From NCBI GenBank assembly GCA_963933115.1, contig CAWVSL010000051.1, positions 1 to 16,215 of the forward strand: DNA of 16,215 bases, given 5' to 3'. This stretch comes from JALJPB01 sp963933115 (GTDB taxonomy: Bacteria > Pseudomonadota > Gammaproteobacteria > Enterobacterales > Alteromonadaceae). The notes under the pieces were generated by a model that ran no database searches, had not been told where the DNA came from, and worked only from the letters and a program-made list of their open reading frames with translations. Made by a program: the position numbers and the translations under genes. Positions 1 to 8,060 of this stretch are shown here, piece after piece (the first letter of the stretch is position 1; every line of letters begins with the position of its first letter).

Positions 1-30
1 GTTAAATATAGTTAAATATAGTTGAATAAA
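1..30. repeat. 10-base tandem repeat across the flgL stop codon
   Basis: GTTAAATATA occurs twice in tandem (1-10 and 11-20) and is followed by a decayed third copy, GTTGAATAAA (21-30). The flgL stop codon (12-14, read on the minus strand) lies in the second copy. The first copy carries the same stop trinucleotide just beyond the gene. The array reaches the window edge, so its full length is unknown. Confidence 0.7.
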
Positions 31-1220
31 CTCAAGCCCTGCACTTTACTAAAAGCTTGCTGAGAGGCTTGTAAGGCAATTTTTGACTGTTCAAACTGGG
101 CAATGGCTTGAGCAAAATCTAAGTCTTCTATCGCCGCTTTACCTGAGGCTAGATTAAGCTCGGCATCAAGGTGTCGACTTGATTGACTTTCCAGCAGTTG
201 TAAACGAATACCCGAGTCTACCCGCCTGGAGGTCATATGGGCTGTAGAGGCGTCAAGTTCCTTGAGTATGGCGTTGTAATCCACTTGATGTGACTTATTG
301 TTGGTCGATGCAGAACCTTGGTCCAGCCAAGCAATCGCTTTGTTAAGGGTGTCAAAAATACTAATATCTTGTTGCTCATTAAGGGTAAAACTGTCCCCCG
401 GCAAGGGGTTGCCGCTGAGCGTTATTTCAATGCCGTCAAACGTTAGGGGTTGCCCTGCAACGAAAGGCGTATCAGGAGCGACCGTATCGCCGGCACTATT
501 GGTAATGGTTAATTGAGCGGTAACCGCTTCAAAATCAAAGGTGTATGTATGCGGCACAGGGCTGGCATTGTAGGTGTTTCTGTCAATAATATTGGCACTG
601 GTTAAGGCGGAGCCTGAAGTATTCGTGGTGTAACTAGCGCTAAAATCGCCCAGGGTATTACTGACACGCATAAAAGCGGCATCGCCGGGTTGGTTCGTGG
701 CGATCGTTATATTTTTAGCGACTTGTAATTCTCTAACACCAGAGTCGCCACTGTAAATAACACGGCCGTCAACTTGTTGACTAAAAGGTTGTTGCTTTGT
801 TTGATAACCGGCAAAAATATAATCGCCGTTTTCATTTTGACTGTTCGCTACATCGAGTAATTGGTCAAAACTTTGCCGAGTTTGCTTGGCCAAGGCTTGC
901 CGGTCTTCAGAAGACATGGCTCCGTTATTGGCTTGCAACATATCGTCTTTAATACTGTTTAAAATATTTTCAGCCCCTAAAAAAACAACGTCTTGTCTCT
1001 GGTTGTGATTTTCGGCTTGATTAATATTGCGTTTATATTTATCAATATGGGCTAAGTCATCTTTAAAGCCAGCCAAGGTCCCATAAGAAAGCGCATCGTC
1101 TTTTGCCGTAAGGACACGCTTACCACTGGTTAAATAGGCTACCTGATCATTAACTTCTGAGCTTTTTTGACTCATTTGAAGGGCGCTTTGTAAATAAAAC
1201 TGGGCAGTAGAAACTCTCAT
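12..1220 (-). CDS. flgL: Flagellar hook-filament junction protein FlgL (HAP3)
   Basis: FlgL is the second of the two junction proteins that join the hook to the flagellin filament. It is exported by the flagellar type III system. The protein is about 402 residues and has the flagellin-like architecture. The N-terminal helix begins MRVSTAQFY and has a 'LTSGKRVLTAKDDA' stretch (about residues 30-45), the family signature that pairs with the C-terminal helices. The C-terminal region (about 330-400) is a heptad-like helix rich in Ala, Gln and Leu. The variable middle (about 150-300) is beta-rich. Two adjacent ATGs (1223 and 1220) follow an AGGA ribosome site. The second gives the usual 'MR.ST' start and is chosen here. 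It lies 21 bases downstream of flgK, so the two are surely co-transcribed. FlgN, encoded at 12783-13214, is the expected chaperone. The stop codon sits in a short tandem repeat. Confidence 0.95.
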   Translation of the reverse strand: MRVSTAQFYLQSALQMSQKSSEVNDQVAYLTSGKRVLTAKDDALSYGTLAGFKDDLAHIDKYKRNINQAENHNQRQDVVFLGAENILNSIKDDMLQANNGAMSSEDRQALAKQTRQSFDQLLDVANSQNENGDYIFAGYQTKQQPFSQQVDGRVIYSGDSGVRELQVAKNITIATNQPGDAAFMRVSNTLGDFSASYTTNTSGSALTSANIIDRNTYNASPVPHTYTFDFEAVTAQLTITNSAGDTVAPDTPFVAGQPLTFDGIEITLSGNPLPGDSFTLNEQQDISIFDTLNKAIAWLDQGSASTNNKSHQVDYNAILKELDASTAHMTSRRVDSGIRLQLLESQSSRHLDAELNLASGKAAIEDLDFAQAIAQFEQSKIALQASQQAFSKVQGLSLFNYI

Positions 1221-1241
1221 CATTTAATTCCTGATTGGCTG

Positions 1242-3212
1242 TTATCTAGCAATGGAAAGTAAGGTATCAAAAAGCGTATTTGCCACTGAAATAATCTGTG
1301 ACGCTGCCTGGTAAGCCTGTTGATATTTAAGCATGTTGGCTGCCTCCTCATCTAAATTAACACCCGATGTTGACTGATTACGGTTATACGCTTGAACAAA
1401 TAATGACTGAGCGGTGTCAGCCACTAATTCGGCAGAACTCGCTTTTGAACCAATAACGGCAGTGGTTTTTGCTAAACTTTGACTAAAGGTTTCTTGGTTG
1501 CCATTGACAATACCCTGTTGCTCGGTTAATACCATAGCAAGGGCATTAGCAGCGTTACCGACACCAAAAGCGTCACTAATAAAAAATTGCTCTGGCGCGT
1601 TGGGTCCACTACCGGAAAGTGAACCGGTTATTTCAATGGTAAAAGCGGGTGTAGCTGAAGAAGGCGGTAAGTCAATACGTTGTAAAGGTGGCGTATAAAG
1701 TATTGGATCTGATGTCACCCCTGCACTAGTGTAGGTGTAACTGAATAGGTTGGTAGCTCGGTCTTCTACGACATCAATACGCATTGGCATGGCCTCTCTT
1801 GCCGCCATGGGATCGACGATGTCAGTAATCGTGATGCTACCGTTACTGACATTATTCACTGAGGGGGTGATTGCTACCGCACTACTGGCAGCGATGCCTG
1901 CCGGGTCTTTAAGAATAACGGCCATATTGGCGGCACTATTTTCAGTGGGTCTAATTAAATACGAGTCGTCATTGTCTGGGGCGCCACTGTCTTCAACAAA
2001 GTCAAAACCATAAGCGGTTGCATAGGTCCCTGCACCCGGCTCACCAAGGGTGGTGGTCGATTGGTTAGTCATGTTGGTCATGATGTAATTAGTGCCATTA
2101 TAACGAATCTCAAAGTCATCTGTTGGCACTTTGGAGACATCGGTAATGTTAATACGAGATTGTAAATTACCGCTATTATCTGACGGGGATAAAACTCTTG
2201 CTCGCGCGTTGGCTTGGCTATTGATGTCGGTAAAAAAATGTTCACCTTGCTGAGCTTTTAAGTCCAAGCCATTCGCTTGGGCACTATTTAAGGTTTGAGA
2301 CACCGTCATCGCTAATCGGTTAATTTCGGTACGTGTCTGCGCTAAGTCTTGATCTCTAAACTGAAATTTTGCCGTCATTGCGCCACCCACCACTAAACCA
2401 TTGAGCGCAACCGATGAATTTTTACTGACCAAGCGAAGCTCTGTTTGTAATGGATCGGGGTCGCCCGCATCTACGGATAACGTTAACGCGGTAATACCGG
2501 CAACTAAGGTATTACCTTGACCAATCATTACGGTCATGATGCCAGCGTCGTCTTCAATGGTGCTGACATTGGTATACTTACCCAGTTCGGTAACCAGCTG
2601 GTCTCGTTTATCTAACAGGTCATTGGGTTGACCCGCTAACGATGTATTTCGACTTTGTAATATCGTTTCATTAATTTTAGCCAGTTCTAATGAAATTTCA
2701 GAAATTTTACGCGCCATTTGTTCAATTTCGTTGTTAACGGATTTTTCCATACGATCAAAATTTTCAGTTAACGAACTAAAATTACTGGTTAAAACATTGG
2801 CTTGGTTTAAGGCGATATTTCGCAGGCCTAAATCACTGGGATTGTCAGCGATACTGTTAACCGCTTGATAAAAGAGTCCCACTGACGTGCCAATCGCTTC
2901 ACCAGAAAATGCCATGATGTCATTCAGTTGAGTGAGGTCAACATGAAGTGAGTCGGCGTTTGATAAATTGGATTGACTTAATAGCTGTTCTTTATAGGAG
3001 AATTGATCATAAATACGGACAATATCTTCGATATAACTGCCCGTGCCAATAAAATTGCCACCCGAAGAAGTGCCCGCAGCCGCATTTTGTTCAGCACGTT
3101 GGCGGTTATAGCCTTCGGTATTAACATTAGCAATGTTATTACCCGTGGTGGCAAGTTGTTGCTGTGCGGTTGCTAGCCCACTAATACCTGCTTGGTATAA
3201 ACTAATTGACAT
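1242..3212 (-). CDS. flgK: Flagellar hook-filament junction protein FlgK (HAP1)
   Basis: FlgK is the first junction protein, placed at the distal end of the hook before FlgL and the filament. It is 656 residues, longer than the enterobacterial protein (about 550); the extra length sits in the variable central domains (roughly 330-560). The N-terminus has the rod/hook family signature 'NNIANVNTEGYNRQ' (about residues 25-38). The C-terminus has the FlgK hallmark 'SGVNLDEEAANMLKYQQAYQA' from about residue 616, ending in a helix expected to pack with the N-terminal one. An AGGAG ribosome site lies just before the ATG. No signal peptide is visible, as expected for a type III export substrate. The 92-base gap to flgJ holds repeated AAACCTTT units, and I find no convincing dedicated promoter, so transcription probably continues from upstream. 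Confidence 0.96.
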   Translation of the reverse strand: MSISLYQAGISGLATAQQQLATTGNNIANVNTEGYNRQRAEQNAAAGTSSGGNFIGTGSYIEDIVRIYDQFSYKEQLLSQSNLSNADSLHVDLTQLNDIMAFSGEAIGTSVGLFYQAVNSIADNPSDLGLRNIALNQANVLTSNFSSLTENFDRMEKSVNNEIEQMARKISEISLELAKINETILQSRNTSLAGQPNDLLDKRDQLVTELGKYTNVSTIEDDAGIMTVMIGQGNTLVAGITALTLSVDAGDPDPLQTELRLVSKNSSVALNGLVVGGAMTAKFQFRDQDLAQTRTEINRLAMTVSQTLNSAQANGLDLKAQQGEHFFTDINSQANARARVLSPSDNSGNLQSRINITDVSKVPTDDFEIRYNGTNYIMTNMTNQSTTTLGEPGAGTYATAYGFDFVEDSGAPDNDDSYLIRPTENSAANMAVILKDPAGIAASSAVAITPSVNNVSNGSITITDIVDPMAAREAMPMRIDVVEDRATNLFSYTYTSAGVTSDPILYTPPLQRIDLPPSSATPAFTIEITGSLSGSGPNAPEQFFISDAFGVGNAANALAMVLTEQQGIVNGNQETFSQSLAKTTAVIGSKASSAELVADTAQSLFVQAYNRNQSTSGVNLDEEAANMLKYQQAYQAASQIISVANTLFDTLLSIAR

Positions 3213-3224
3213 CTCTTAACTCCT

Positions 3225-3276
3225 AAACCTTTAAACCTTTAAAACTTTATAAACAAACCTTGATAAATAAACCTTT
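3225..3276. repeat. AAACCTTT repeat cluster in the flgJ-flgK gap
   Basis: On the plus strand AAACCTTT occurs at 3225-3232 and 3233-3240, followed by the variant AAAACTTT at 3241-3248. Two spaced copies follow (AAACCTT at 3255-3261, AAACCTTT at 3269-3276) with starts 14 bases apart. The cluster sits just upstream of the flgK ribosome site, in the 5' leader. It could be slippage-derived or a protein-binding array. No function can be read from sequence alone. Confidence 0.6.
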
Positions 3277-3304
3277 CTCAACAACATGCTAAGAGCCCAG
3301 AGCG

Positions 3305-4366
3305 TTAGGGATTATTTAATAAGCCAGAGACTGTGCGAAGTGTTGCCATAATTTTAGTGGCATAATTGGGGTCGGTCGCATAACCTGCTTTCTGTATCCC
3401 ATGCAGGAAGTGTTCCACATCACCTGCTTTTTCAAGTGCCGGTTGGTAACGTTCACTTGTTGACAGGAAGTTGATGTAATCCTTGACGCTTTCTTTTAGG
3501 TTGTCGTAACGTCTAAAGGGTGCCGATTTTTTAACTAAGGTGCCTTGTTCAAACTCTAAGGTCTCTTTGGTAATTTTTTCGCCTGGCCAGCGACTATCCG
3601 CTTTAATATTAAAAAGATTATGTGAACTTTGACCTTGCTCAGATTTAATAATTTTTTGTCCCCAACCGGTCTCTAAAGCCGCTTGAGCAATAACCACTTC
3701 AAACGGCACCCCCAGTTGTTGTTCAACCATTTTTGCTGGCCCCGTTAAGGCGGTAACAAAGTCTTTGGGCTGGCTAAACGCTTGTTCGTTTAATTGCCCC
3801 GTTAACGCTATGTTAATACCCACAGACTGCTGGTTATTTGGCACTGACGTCTCACTCAAAGCTAATGGCTTGGTTGAGGCCTGCTGATGGCTTGATGACG
3901 CTTGACCTTGAGCACCGCTAAGCTGGTTTGCCACCACGAGTGGATTGAAATCGGTTGGTTTGCCCAGTTGATAACTTTTGCTGACCGCTTTTTCGCTAGT
4001 TATACCGCTGTCATTTCTCAGTAGACTACTTGGGGTAAAGTTATCGTCGCCGCCAAGTTGACGAACAATGAGTTCAGAAAGACCTAATGAGCCACTGGTT
4101 GACAGCTCCATTGCCATTTGTTGATCATGCATTTCACGATACGACTTGCTTGTTTCAGAGTTAAAAGGGCTATCAGACGCTAATACGTCTTGTGCTTTAC
4201 GCATGCTTTTTAATAGCATTTGCATAAATATCGCTTCGAACTGCTGAGCCGCTTCTTGTAATGCCGCTTTTTTTTGGTCGGCGTTACCGGTTTTAGCATC
4301 CTGTCGAATGGTATTTAAGCCATTGAGTTCTAAAAAGTTACGTGATTGAGCTAAGCGATTATCCAT
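3305..4366 (-). CDS. flgJ: Flagellar rod assembly protein / peptidoglycan hydrolase FlgJ
   Basis: This is a two-domain FlgJ of 353 residues. The N-terminal part (about 1-105) is the rod-cap domain, with 'AAQQFEAIFMQMLLKSMRKA' (39-58) and a second conserved block around 'YREMHDQQMAMELS' (76-89). A polar linker rich in Ser, Gln and Asn spans about 105-195. The C-terminal part (about 200-345) is a GH73-type glucosaminidase with 'ALETGWGQ' (230-237), whose Glu232 is the probable catalytic acid, then 'HNLFNIKA' (249-256) and 'AGYATDPNYATKI' (327-339). It is expected to scaffold the rod in the periplasm and open the peptidoglycan for it. No obvious Shine-Dalgarno precedes the ATG, which lies 18 bases after the flgI stop, so translational coupling is likely. 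flgI lies upstream and flgK downstream. Confidence 0.96.
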   Translation of the reverse strand: MDNRLAQSRNFLELNGLNTIRQDAKTGNADQKKAALQEAAQQFEAIFMQMLLKSMRKAQDVLASDSPFNSETSKSYREMHDQQMAMELSTSGSLGLSELIVRQLGGDDNFTPSSLLRNDSGITSEKAVSKSYQLGKPTDFNPLVVANQLSGAQGQASSSHQQASTKPLALSETSVPNNQQSVGINIALTGQLNEQAFSQPKDFVTALTGPAKMVEQQLGVPFEVVIAQAALETGWGQKIIKSEQGQSSHNLFNIKADSRWPGEKITKETLEFEQGTLVKKSAPFRRYDNLKESVKDYINFLSTSERYQPALEKAGDVEHFLHGIQKAGYATDPNYATKIMATLRTVSGLLNNP

Positions 4367-4384
4367 AAGTGTTAATGTTGATCA

Positions 4385-5467
4385 TTAAATAACGATCAAC
4401 TCACCTCTTAATGCACCCGCTTGATCTAAAGCTTCTAAGATCGCCATCACATCACCCGGGCCGGCACCCACTTCGTTAATAGCCCTGACTAAGGTGTCTA
4501 GTGTCACGCCTGGATTAAAAATAAACATCCGTGAGTCACCTTCATTAATATTGACTACCGACTGATTGGTTTGAAACGTTTCACCTTGAGCAAAAGCATT
4601 CGGCTGAGAAACCGCTTGGCTTTCATTAATTGTTACGGTGATCCCGCCATGGGTGATTGCTGCCGGTAGTAAACGGACATTGGCACCTATGACTATGGTG
4701 CCAGTACGTGAGTTAACAATAATTTTCGCGGAAGGCGATGACGGTTCAAATTCAAGATTTTCTAACACCGATAAAAAACTGACCCGGTCGGCAACATCTC
4801 TTGGTGCGGTAACTTCTACAGAGGTCGCATCAATCGCCCTTGCAGAGCCTTCGATAAAGTCATTAATGGCATCAGATAAATTTTGTGCGGTGGTAAAGTC
4901 AGAGCGACGTAAATTAAAGGTAATATGATCGCCTGAAGCGAATGGCGAGATAACTTCGCGTTCGACAATGGCGCCATTGGCAATACGGCCAACGGTGGGT
5001 GTATTAACGACAATTTTAGAGCCATCTAAGCCTTCGGCCCCTAAGCCACTGACAATTAAACTGCCTTGAGCAACCGCATAAGCATTGCCATCGAGGCCCA
5101 TTAATATCGTTTGAACGAGTGTGCCACCACGTAAATTCTTAGCGCTGCCCATAGAGGAAACTGTTACATCGATGGTTTGACCCGGTTTTGCAAACGCGGG
5201 TAACTCGGCATGAACCGCTACGGCGGCAACATTTTTAATTTTAGGTTTTAAATTCTGCGGCATCGTTATGCCAAAGTTACTTAACATCGTTTTAAAACTT
5301 TGCTCGGTAAACGGTGACTGTTCACCCGTGCCGGGGAGGCCAACCACTAAGCCATAACCGATTAATTGGTTATTACGGACACCCGCAACATCAGCTAAGT
5401 CTTTTATTCGCTGTGCCTGTGCTGAAAATGCTAAACACATCACAAGGATTGTTATTACTGTTTTCAT
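4385..5467 (-). CDS. flgI: Flagellar P-ring protein FlgI
   Basis: FlgI forms the periplasmic P ring around the rod, in the peptidoglycan layer. It is 360 residues, close to the family norm of about 365. A Sec signal peptide is clear: 'MKTVITILVMCLAFSAQA' is followed by the mature start 'QRIKDLADVAGVRNNQLIGYGLVVGLPGTG', the most conserved stretch of the family. The C-terminus 'DVMAILEALDQAGALRGELIVI' is also typical. An AGGT ribosome site precedes the ATG. FlgA, encoded divergently at 11612-12313, is the chaperone needed for P-ring polymerisation. The gene follows flgH by 76 bases. Confidence 0.97.
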   Translation of the reverse strand: MKTVITILVMCLAFSAQAQRIKDLADVAGVRNNQLIGYGLVVGLPGTGEQSPFTEQSFKTMLSNFGITMPQNLKPKIKNVAAVAVHAELPAFAKPGQTIDVTVSSMGSAKNLRGGTLVQTILMGLDGNAYAVAQGSLIVSGLGAEGLDGSKIVVNTPTVGRIANGAIVEREVISPFASGDHITFNLRRSDFTTAQNLSDAINDFIEGSARAIDATSVEVTAPRDVADRVSFLSVLENLEFEPSSPSAKIIVNSRTGTIVIGANVRLLPAAITHGGITVTINESQAVSQPNAFAQGETFQTNQSVVNINEGDSRMFIFNPGVTLDTLVRAINEVGAGPGDVMAILEALDQAGALRGELIVI

Positions 5468-5543
5468 GTTAATACCTATAAATTAAAGGTGACGCTTAAG
5501 CAAACACCACCTCTGTATCAGAAAATCTTTGTCGCAAACCCGG

Positions 5544-6227
5544 TTATAAGGGCCACCAAGCGCTGTTAAAAAACTGCGTTAACCAACCTTGTTCATTAAC
5601 ATCAGCGAAAGAGCCGGTACCGGCATATTGAATGCGCGCATTAGCGACTTTGCTTGAATAAATGGTATTGTTAGCACCAATATCTTTGGAGCGGATAACA
5701 CCCGTTAAACGAATGTATTCATCGCCATTGTTTAAGGTCATCCATTTTTCACCTCGGATCATTAAATTGCCATTGGCCAAGACTCTCAACACATGAACGG
5801 AAATATTACCGGTTAAACTATTGCCTTGATCACCTTTGGACTCGCCTTTAAAGTCTGACTGTTGAGATACGCCAAACTGTATTGAGTCACCATTGAAACT
5901 TACCGGGTTACCGCCTAAGCCAATCATGGGGTCGAGTGTGCCACTATTGGCTTTTTTCAATTCGGTTTTTGCATTTTTGTTGGCTTTAGTTTTTTCACTT
6001 AAAATCACAGAAATAATATCGCCGACCCGATGTGCCTTTGAGTCTGAGTACATGTTATTAATATAATTAGCTTTAAAAAGTGAGCCTGTTGCGACCATAG
6101 ACTCGTCTTCTGTCTCAGGTAATATTGGTGCAAAATCGGGATCATTGGGTAATATTTTCGTTGCTTCAATGGTTGCACAACCACCGAGTAAAGCTAAAAT
6201 AATAATCGCTACTATTGACTGTTTCAT
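5544..6227 (-). CDS. flgH: Flagellar L-ring lipoprotein FlgH
   Basis: FlgH forms the outer-membrane L ring. From the ATG at 6227 it is 227 residues, which is normal for the family. The N-terminus is a lipoprotein signal, 'MKQSIVAIIILALLGGC', with lipobox LGGC and the acylated cysteine at residue 17. The body includes 'KAHRVGDIISVILSEKT' and the C-terminal half 'GNLMIRGEKWMTLNNGDEYIRLTGVIR', both characteristic of FlgH. A GTG three bases upstream could extend it by one residue. The GAGG ribosome site eight bases before the ATG favours 6227. It lies 17 bases after flgG and is co-transcribed with it. Confidence 0.96.
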   Translation of the reverse strand: MKQSIVAIIILALLGGCATIEATKILPNDPDFAPILPETEDESMVATGSLFKANYINNMYSDSKAHRVGDIISVILSEKTKANKNAKTELKKANSGTLDPMIGLGGNPVSFNGDSIQFGVSQQSDFKGESKGDQGNSLTGNISVHVLRVLANGNLMIRGEKWMTLNNGDEYIRLTGVIRSKDIGANNTIYSSKVANARIQYAGTGSFADVNEQGWLTQFFNSAWWPL

Positions 6228-6244
6228 CACAAGATCCTCAAAAA

Positions 6245-7033
6245 TTAAAGCTGCTGATTGATATAACTTAACATTTCGTCAACCGCTGAAATGACTTTTG
6301 AATTCATTTCATATACCCGCTGGGACTCAATTAAGTTAACGAGTTCTTCGGTAGTATTGACGTTAGAGGTTTCTAACGCGCCTTGCACTAACATGCCATA
6401 CCCGCCAAGACCTGGAATACCTTCTTGGGGATCTCCGCTGACTGCCGTTTGAATATATAAATTTTGTCCAACGGGTTGTAACCCCGTTGGGTTAACAAAA
6501 TTAATTAAATTAATTTGACCAATTACCGCATTTTCAGCTTCACCCTGCAAACGAACAGAGACTTCGCCATCTTGTGAAATAGTGATCTGGGTGGCATCTT
6601 GTGGAATAGTGATTTGTGGTTCAAGGACGTAACCTGCGCCAGAAGTGACTAAGTTACCTTCGTCATTCATAGCAAATTGACCATTGCGGCTATAAGAAGC
6701 GCTACCGTCAGGCATGGTTATTTGAAAGAAGCCTTCACCTTGTATTAATAAATCTAAAGAGTTGTCGGTGGTTAATAAATCGCCCTGACTATGAATTTTT
6801 TGGGTAGCCACCACTTTTGTACCGGCACCTAACATTAATCCTGATGGCATTTCAGTGTCTTGAGATGAACGTCCACCGGGCTGGTTAATCGTTTGGTAGA
6901 GTAAGTCTTCAAAAACCGCTCGACTTTTTTTATAGCCGATAGTGCTAGCATTGGCCAAGTTATTTGAAATAACCGCAATATCTTTTGTTTGAGCATCTAA
7001 GCCCGTTTTACTGATCCACAATGCAGGATTCAT
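6245..7033 (-). CDS. flgG: Flagellar distal rod protein FlgG
   Basis: FlgG builds the distal rod that crosses the P and L rings. The protein is 262 residues, against about 260 in enterobacteria. It has the flagellar rod N-terminal motif 'SNNLANASTIGYKKSRAVFEDLLYQ' (about 23-47). The C-terminal motif 'LETSNVNTTEELVNLIESQRVYEMNSKVI' ends in a helix that pairs with the N-terminal one. It has no signal peptide, as expected for type III export. An AGAGGT ribosome site precedes the ATG. It follows flgF by 106 bases; that gap holds a perfect 10-base palindrome (7114-7123) but no promoter I can support. Confidence 0.97.
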   Translation of the reverse strand: MNPALWISKTGLDAQTKDIAVISNNLANASTIGYKKSRAVFEDLLYQTINQPGGRSSQDTEMPSGLMLGAGTKVVATQKIHSQGDLLTTDNSLDLLIQGEGFFQITMPDGSASYSRNGQFAMNDEGNLVTSGAGYVLEPQITIPQDATQITISQDGEVSVRLQGEAENAVIGQINLINFVNPTGLQPVGQNLYIQTAVSGDPQEGIPGLGGYGMLVQGALETSNVNTTEELVNLIESQRVYEMNSKVISAVDEMLSYINQQL

Positions 7034-7139
7034 ATCTTACCTCTGGTTTAAATCTATTGACTTAATTCTTCGTTAAATATATCGGTTAAACTTATGAGTA
7101 ATCGTTAACAATGACACCGGTGTTAATAAAAAATGCTTA

Positions 7140-7883
7140 TTAGAACGCACGAAGTAATGAAGACGCACTTTTGTCAACTTCTTCAGCAGTTGCCATTAAC
7201 TTCAATTGCATTTCAAACTGACGCTGCAATGCGATCATGTCGGTCATTTCTGAAATAGCACTGACGTTACTCGACTCAAGTGTGCCACTTTGCATTTTCA
7301 CGTTAATGTCGGCAATGGCATCAACACCATTTTTTCGTCTAAACAAGCCATCACTGCCCTTCTCCATTAATCGAACATCTGGATTAACAAACTTTATCCG
7401 AGCGACTTCATCTTGCTCTGTCACCGGAGCGCCTTCAGGCTGGACCATAATGGTGCCATCATTGGCTATTGATATGTTTTGTACTGGCAGTGGTAAAAAA
7501 ATAGGGCCCGCGTCGCCAATAACTAATTCACCATCATTGGTTTGTAATCGGCCATCTTCGGTTAAACGTAAATGGCCACTGCGGGTATAAGCTTCTGTGC
7601 CATCTGCCGCTTGAACCGCAAACCAACCGTCACCGGCGATGGCGATGTCTAAATCGCGGTCTGTCGTTAATAAGGCACCACTGTCAAAGTTTTGGCCCAC
7701 ACGTTCCGTCATTGAAAAAACCCGTGTTGGCATACCTTCGCCAAATGCTTGCATGGAGCGAGCTTGGGCTAAGTCAGCTTTAAAGCCAGTTGTTTTCGCG
7801 TTTGCTAAATTATTGGCAGTCACCGATAAGGCGTGCATATTTTGTTTAGCACCACTCATCGCAATGTAGAGCATCTTATCCAT
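7140..7883 (-). CDS. flgF: Flagellar proximal rod protein FlgF
   Basis: FlgF is a proximal rod subunit. The frame is open back to 7967, but the start chosen is the ATG at 7883, giving 'MDKMLYIAMSGAKQNMHALSVTANNLANAKTTGFKADL', the normal FlgF beginning, and 247 residues. The longer reading adds a hydrophobic leader not expected in a type III substrate. It would also begin upstream of the predicted sigma-54 transcription start near 7910, so it would not be on that transcript. The C-terminal motif 'GTLESSNVSAISEMTDMIALQRQFEMQLKLM' is typical of the rod family. A weak GGAAA ribosome site precedes 7883. The gene appears to head a new transcription unit, after a terminator that follows flgE. Confidence 0.95.
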   Translation of the reverse strand: MDKMLYIAMSGAKQNMHALSVTANNLANAKTTGFKADLAQARSMQAFGEGMPTRVFSMTERVGQNFDSGALLTTDRDLDIAIAGDGWFAVQAADGTEAYTRSGHLRLTEDGRLQTNDGELVIGDAGPIFLPLPVQNISIANDGTIMVQPEGAPVTEQDEVARIKFVNPDVRLMEKGSDGLFRRKNGVDAIADINVKMQSGTLESSNVSAISEMTDMIALQRQFEMQLKLMATAEEVDKSASSLLRAF

Positions 7884-7920
7884 AGTGATTTCCAAAAATA
7901 ATAATAGTGATAAAGATAAA

Positions 7921-7936
7921 TGCAAAGAAGATGCCA
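7921..7936 (-). promoter_or_regulatory. Sigma-54 promoter for flgF
   Basis: Read on the minus strand the site is TGGCATCTTCTTTGCA: TGGCA at -24, GC at -12, and exactly ten bases between GG and GC. It matches the consensus very closely. The predicted start is near 7910, giving a leader of about 27 bases to the flgF ATG at 7883. Its position just after the flgE terminator supports a real promoter. Confidence 0.8.
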
Positions 7937-7997
7937 ACAACGAATTTAGGGGTTTATCGTATGGCATTTGTCGTTTGGCGTTTGTCGGAAGCGATAT

Positions 7998-8040
7998 AAA
8001 AAGCCGCCCGTTAAATGATCTTCATCACTTAACGGGCGGC
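7998..8040 (-). terminator. Intrinsic terminator after flgE
   Basis: Arms 8003-8019 and 8024-8040 form a 17-base stem with one A/C mismatch and a 4-base loop. The outer part is GC-rich (GCCGCCCG paired with CGGGCGGC). On the minus strand the stem is followed by five T residues (8002 to 7998). It lies 20 bases past the flgE stop and faces the flgE transcript. The plus side has no comparable T run, so it works in one direction. It divides flgBCDE from flgF onward, or attenuates read-through. Confidence 0.9.
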
Positions 8041-8060
8041 TTATGATTAGGCTCTATTGA

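Noticed and set aside
3282..3298. Possible sigma-54 promoter for flgKL (minus strand, TGGGC...)
   Set aside because: The -12 side reads GT rather than GC or GA and the -24 box is poor. flgKL is more simply explained by read-through.
4638..4928. Long open frames opposite or inside flgI, flgK, flgE, flgB and other structural genes
   Set aside because: They are shadows of strongly recognised genes, have no family resemblance, and lack ribosome sites.
7105..7126. Overlapping inverted repeats in the flgF-flgG gap (ACACCGGTGT and TTAACA/TGTTAA)
   Set aside because: No T run follows on the minus strand, so it is not a terminator, and no promoter lies nearby. An operator is possible but nothing supports one.
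7884..7967. FlgF N-terminal hydrophobic extension beginning MPYDKPLN
   Set aside because: It lies upstream of the predicted sigma-54 start near 7910, has no counterpart in the family, and the ATG at 7883 gives the standard FlgF N-terminus.
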